Shown in pieces: positions 7,703-8,803 of a stretch of DNA of 8,803 nt (the first letter of the stretch is position 1; each line of letters opens with the position of its first letter). A program made the translations under genes and the position numbers. The DNA comes from Bacteroidales bacterium (GTDB lineage: Bacteria > Bacteroidota > Bacteroidia > Bacteroidales > UBA10428), in NCBI GenBank assembly GCA_016926235.1, contig JAFGOZ010000639.1:1-8803 (forward strand). Direction: 5' to 3'. Below the pieces are notes generated by a model. The model ran no database searches. It was not told where the DNA came from and saw only the letters and a list, made by a program, of their open reading frames with translations.

Positions 7703-8349
7703 TTCAATGATTTTATTCTGTTATAGAAATTGCATCTTTTGACTAACAGACAATTTAAGCAAAGAGGTTTAGTTTTGCAAATGTTCATAGAATAATCCAG
7801 AACTGCATAATTAAACTTTTTAATCATGCGTAGAGGGGTTATTTCATCTGCAAGTGAAATAAAGTCTTTATTTCTTCTTGATTCTTTACTTATCTTGATC
7901 CCAAAAAAACGACTATAAAATCTTACAATATTACTATCAATTAAAACCTCTCGCTTATTAAAATGAAATGACATAATTGCTGAAGAAACATATTCACCAA
8001 CACCAGGAAGCTTCATGAGATCATTTTTATAAGTCGGCATACCTTCTTCAACAATTGAGTTTACGGCCTCTTTAAATGTTTCATATCTCCATTTTAATCC
8101 CAGATTCTCGAAAGGGTTTTCATCTGATTTTTCTAGGAATTCTTTGTAGGATTCTGGACTAGGAAACTTGATGACGAAATCATTATAAACAGGTAAAACT
8201 TGCTCTGCTTTTGTCCGCTGCAGCATGACTTCGGCAACAAAGGCATGCCATAGGTTTTGAGTTGTTCTCCATGGATAGTTAATCGGATTTTTTTCACTCC
8301 ACTTATACACTCTTGTAGTAAAATATTTTATCAAGTTCTTACTAAGCAT
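7699..8349 (-). CDS. HhH-GPD mismatch DNA glycosylase, Mig/MutY type, probably T:G specific
   Basis: A 216-residue glycosylase of the Nth/MutY superfamily, with YPWR (25-28), AEVMLQRT (39-46, Glu40), helix-hairpin-helix LPGVGEYVSSAI (114-125), catalytic Asp138 in LIDSNIVR, and four cysteines Cys191, 197, 200 and 206 for a 4Fe-4S cluster. The residue after GVGE is Tyr120, where Nth has the lyase Lys and E. coli MutY a Ser; a Tyr there is the signature of the archaeal T:G glycosylase Mig, which is also encoded beside a C5 methyltransferase. MutY's C-terminal 8-oxoG-reading domain is absent, as the protein is about 130 residues shorter than MutY. Likely role: remove T from T:G pairs made by 5-methylcytosine deamination, replacing Vsr. 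The first cysteine spacing is C-x5-C, one residue less than the usual C-x6-C. First gene of the operon; no clear ribosome binding site precedes the ATG. Adenine glycosylase activity is the alternative. Confidence 0.9.
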   Translation of the reverse strand: MLSKNLIKYFTTRVYKWSEKNPINYPWRTTQNLWHAFVAEVMLQRTKAEQVLPVYNDFVIKFPSPESYKEFLEKSDENPFENLGLKWRYETFKEAVNSIVEEGMPTYKNDLMKLPGVGEYVSSAIMSFHFNKREVLIDSNIVRFYSRFFGIKISKESRRNKDFISLADEITPLRMIKKFNYAVLDYSMNICKTKPLCLNCLLVKRCNFYNRIKSLK

Positions 8350-8352
8350 CAG

Positions 8353-8380
8353 ATTATACTTGGATAGTAAAATATATCAA
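8353..8380 (-). promoter_or_regulatory. Possible sigma70-like promoter of the operon
   Basis: On the minus strand, TTGATA (8380-8375) and TATAAT (8358-8353) are 16 bp apart, a near-consensus sigma70 pair. The -10 box ends only 3 bases before the ATG at 8349, so transcription from it would begin at or just inside the glycosylase start codon. It would make a leaderless message or imply a later start, such as the TTG at codon 6 or the GTG at codon 14. The surroundings are very A+T-rich, so a chance match is quite possible, and a Bacteroidota host would use a different consensus. Confidence 0.3.
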
Positions 8381-8460
8381 TTTTAATAAGTTTGAACAAT
8401 AAAGATACTAATCTTATTTTCGTCAAATTTGAAAATTTCATTATATAAAATTGAAGAATA

Positions 8461-8511
8461 GCTTAAGAACCTTATCTTAAATAGACTCAATTAATGAAAA
8501 GTTCTTATAGC
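8461..8511. repeat. Imperfect inverted repeat
   Basis: GCTTAAGAAC at 8461-8470 is the reverse complement of GTTCTTATAGC at 8501-8511 except for one extra base in the right arm. The arms are separated by 30 bases. The stem is short and the loop long, and no T-run follows closely, so it is not a good terminator. It could be an operator-like site upstream of the operon, or chance in an A+T-rich stretch. Confidence 0.25.
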
Positions 8512-8638
8512 TCGGATTTTATTATTTAGTAACAAGATTGCAGTATCTCACCAGAACTAATCCTAATATTTGTGAAATAGTATATTATTAAAGAGAAAAA
8601 CTGAATTTTGATGAGATATTGAAATTATATTGTATAGA

Positions 8639-8662
8639 TTTTTGTACTACTTTTTGTACTAC
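8639..8662. repeat. Two tandem copies of a 12-bp direct repeat
   Basis: TTTTTGTACTAC occurs twice back to back (8639-8650 and 8651-8662) with no mismatch. Each copy contains the palindrome GTAC. The repeat lies 6 bp to the left of a strong hairpin. Spacing of 12 bp is close to one helical turn, as expected of a pair of protein-binding half sites, but no protein can be assigned. Confidence 0.7.
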
Positions 8663-8668
8663 TAATGA

Positions 8669-8705
8669 AAATGGCCTTGTAAATAGTTGATTTACAAGAC
8701 CATTT
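8669..8705 (-). terminator. Strong hairpin, possible (bidirectional) terminator
   Basis: A 16-base left arm (8669-8684) pairs with a right arm (8690-8705) across a 5-base loop, with a single C-A mismatch at 8675/8699. On the minus strand the stem runs into four Ts and then TCATTAG. On the plus strand it is followed by TTTGATTTAATAAG-like sequence. The tails are short for an intrinsic terminator, but the stem is long and its A and T ends are symmetrical, which would let it act in both directions. It most likely separates this operon from a minus-strand gene lying to the right. Confidence 0.5.
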
Positions 8706-8803
8706 GATTTAATAAGTCGGGGTGAGAAGCCAAGTGTTTTGCTATACGACTGACTATCAATATAGTATGCTTATTTCGGTTTTTGCTTCTTCATAAAATA
8801 GCC

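Larger units (their letters stand above)
8350..8803. other. Intergenic region upstream of the operon, no complete gene seen
   Basis: About 450 very A+T-rich bases with no open frame of useful length on either strand. Contents seen: a possible promoter near 8353-8380, an imperfect inverted repeat at 8461-8511, a tandem 12-bp repeat at 8639-8662, and a strong hairpin at 8669-8705. At the right edge the minus strand has a short open frame entering the window at 8803 and stopping with TAA at 8773-8771, ending in the basic tail MKKQKPK. It could be the last codons of a gene to the right, but ten codons are too few to call. Confidence 0.6.

Noticed and set aside
8422..8427. TTTGAC on the minus strand followed by TATCTTTA as a Bacteroidota-type promoter
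   Set aside because: The spacing (16 bp between TTTG and TATCTTTA) is shorter than usual and the last base of the second element does not match; A+T-rich sequence makes chance hits likely.
8711..8762. tRNA-like sequence on the minus strand (a D-arm-like GTCAGTCGTATAGC and an end resembling CACCCCGA)
   Set aside because: No full cloverleaf can be drawn: the T-arm and a proper anticodon stem are missing. It might be a decayed tRNA remnant at an integration site, but this cannot be supported from the sequence alone.
1..8803. CRISPR array
   Set aside because: No regularly spaced repeats were found; the only direct repeat is the two-copy tandem unit at 8639-8662 without spacers.

Overview
The window is an A+T-rich (about two thirds by eye) bacterial segment holding one tightly packed operon of seven genes, all on the minus strand, reading from about 8349 leftwards off the left edge. 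The host cannot be named. Most starts lack a clear Shine-Dalgarno sequence and the proteins are rich in Lys, Asn and Ile. This would fit Bacteroidota or another AT-rich lineage, but it is only a lean.

Layout in transcription order: (1) 8349-7699, a short HhH-GPD mismatch DNA glycosylase with a Cys4 cluster, closest in visible motifs to the T:G-specific Mig type; (2) 7702-6080, a C5-cytosine DNA methyltransferase with all the main motifs; (3) 6087-3970, a protein with two GHKL ATPase modules, an Hsp90/MutL-like one at the N-terminus and a histidine-kinase-like one at the C-terminus, with a likely phosphoacceptor His between them; (4) 3959-2394, a receiver-domain protein with a long uncharacterised C-terminal part and no visible DNA-binding domain; (5) 2365-1493, a DUF2971 protein; (6) 1489-710, a DUF3883/PD-(D/E)XK-like putative nuclease; (7) 717-1, the first 239 codons of a MORC/MutL-like GHKL ATPase, cut by the window edge. 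Neighbours overlap by 4 or 8 bp, or are 3, 10 or 28 bp apart, so this looks like one co-transcribed unit.

Together this looks like an anti-invader (restriction-modification-like) operon. The methyltransferase would mark self DNA, and the glycosylase would repair the T:G mismatches left when 5-methylcytosine deaminates, the job Vsr does elsewhere. The MORC-like ATPase and the DUF3883 protein are the best candidates for the DNA-attacking arm, with further partners probably beyond the left edge. The unusual part is a phosphorelay-like kinase and receiver pair plus a DUF2971 protein set between the modification and restriction parts, which suggests that restriction is gated by a phosphorylation or ATP-driven conformational signal. 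GHKL ATPases of the MORC/paraMORC group in restriction-modification neighbourhoods are published; I do not recognise this exact seven-gene combination.

The right end (8350-8803) has no convincing complete gene. It holds a possible promoter, two tandem 12-bp repeats, an imperfect inverted repeat and a strong hairpin that may end transcription of a gene entering from the right.
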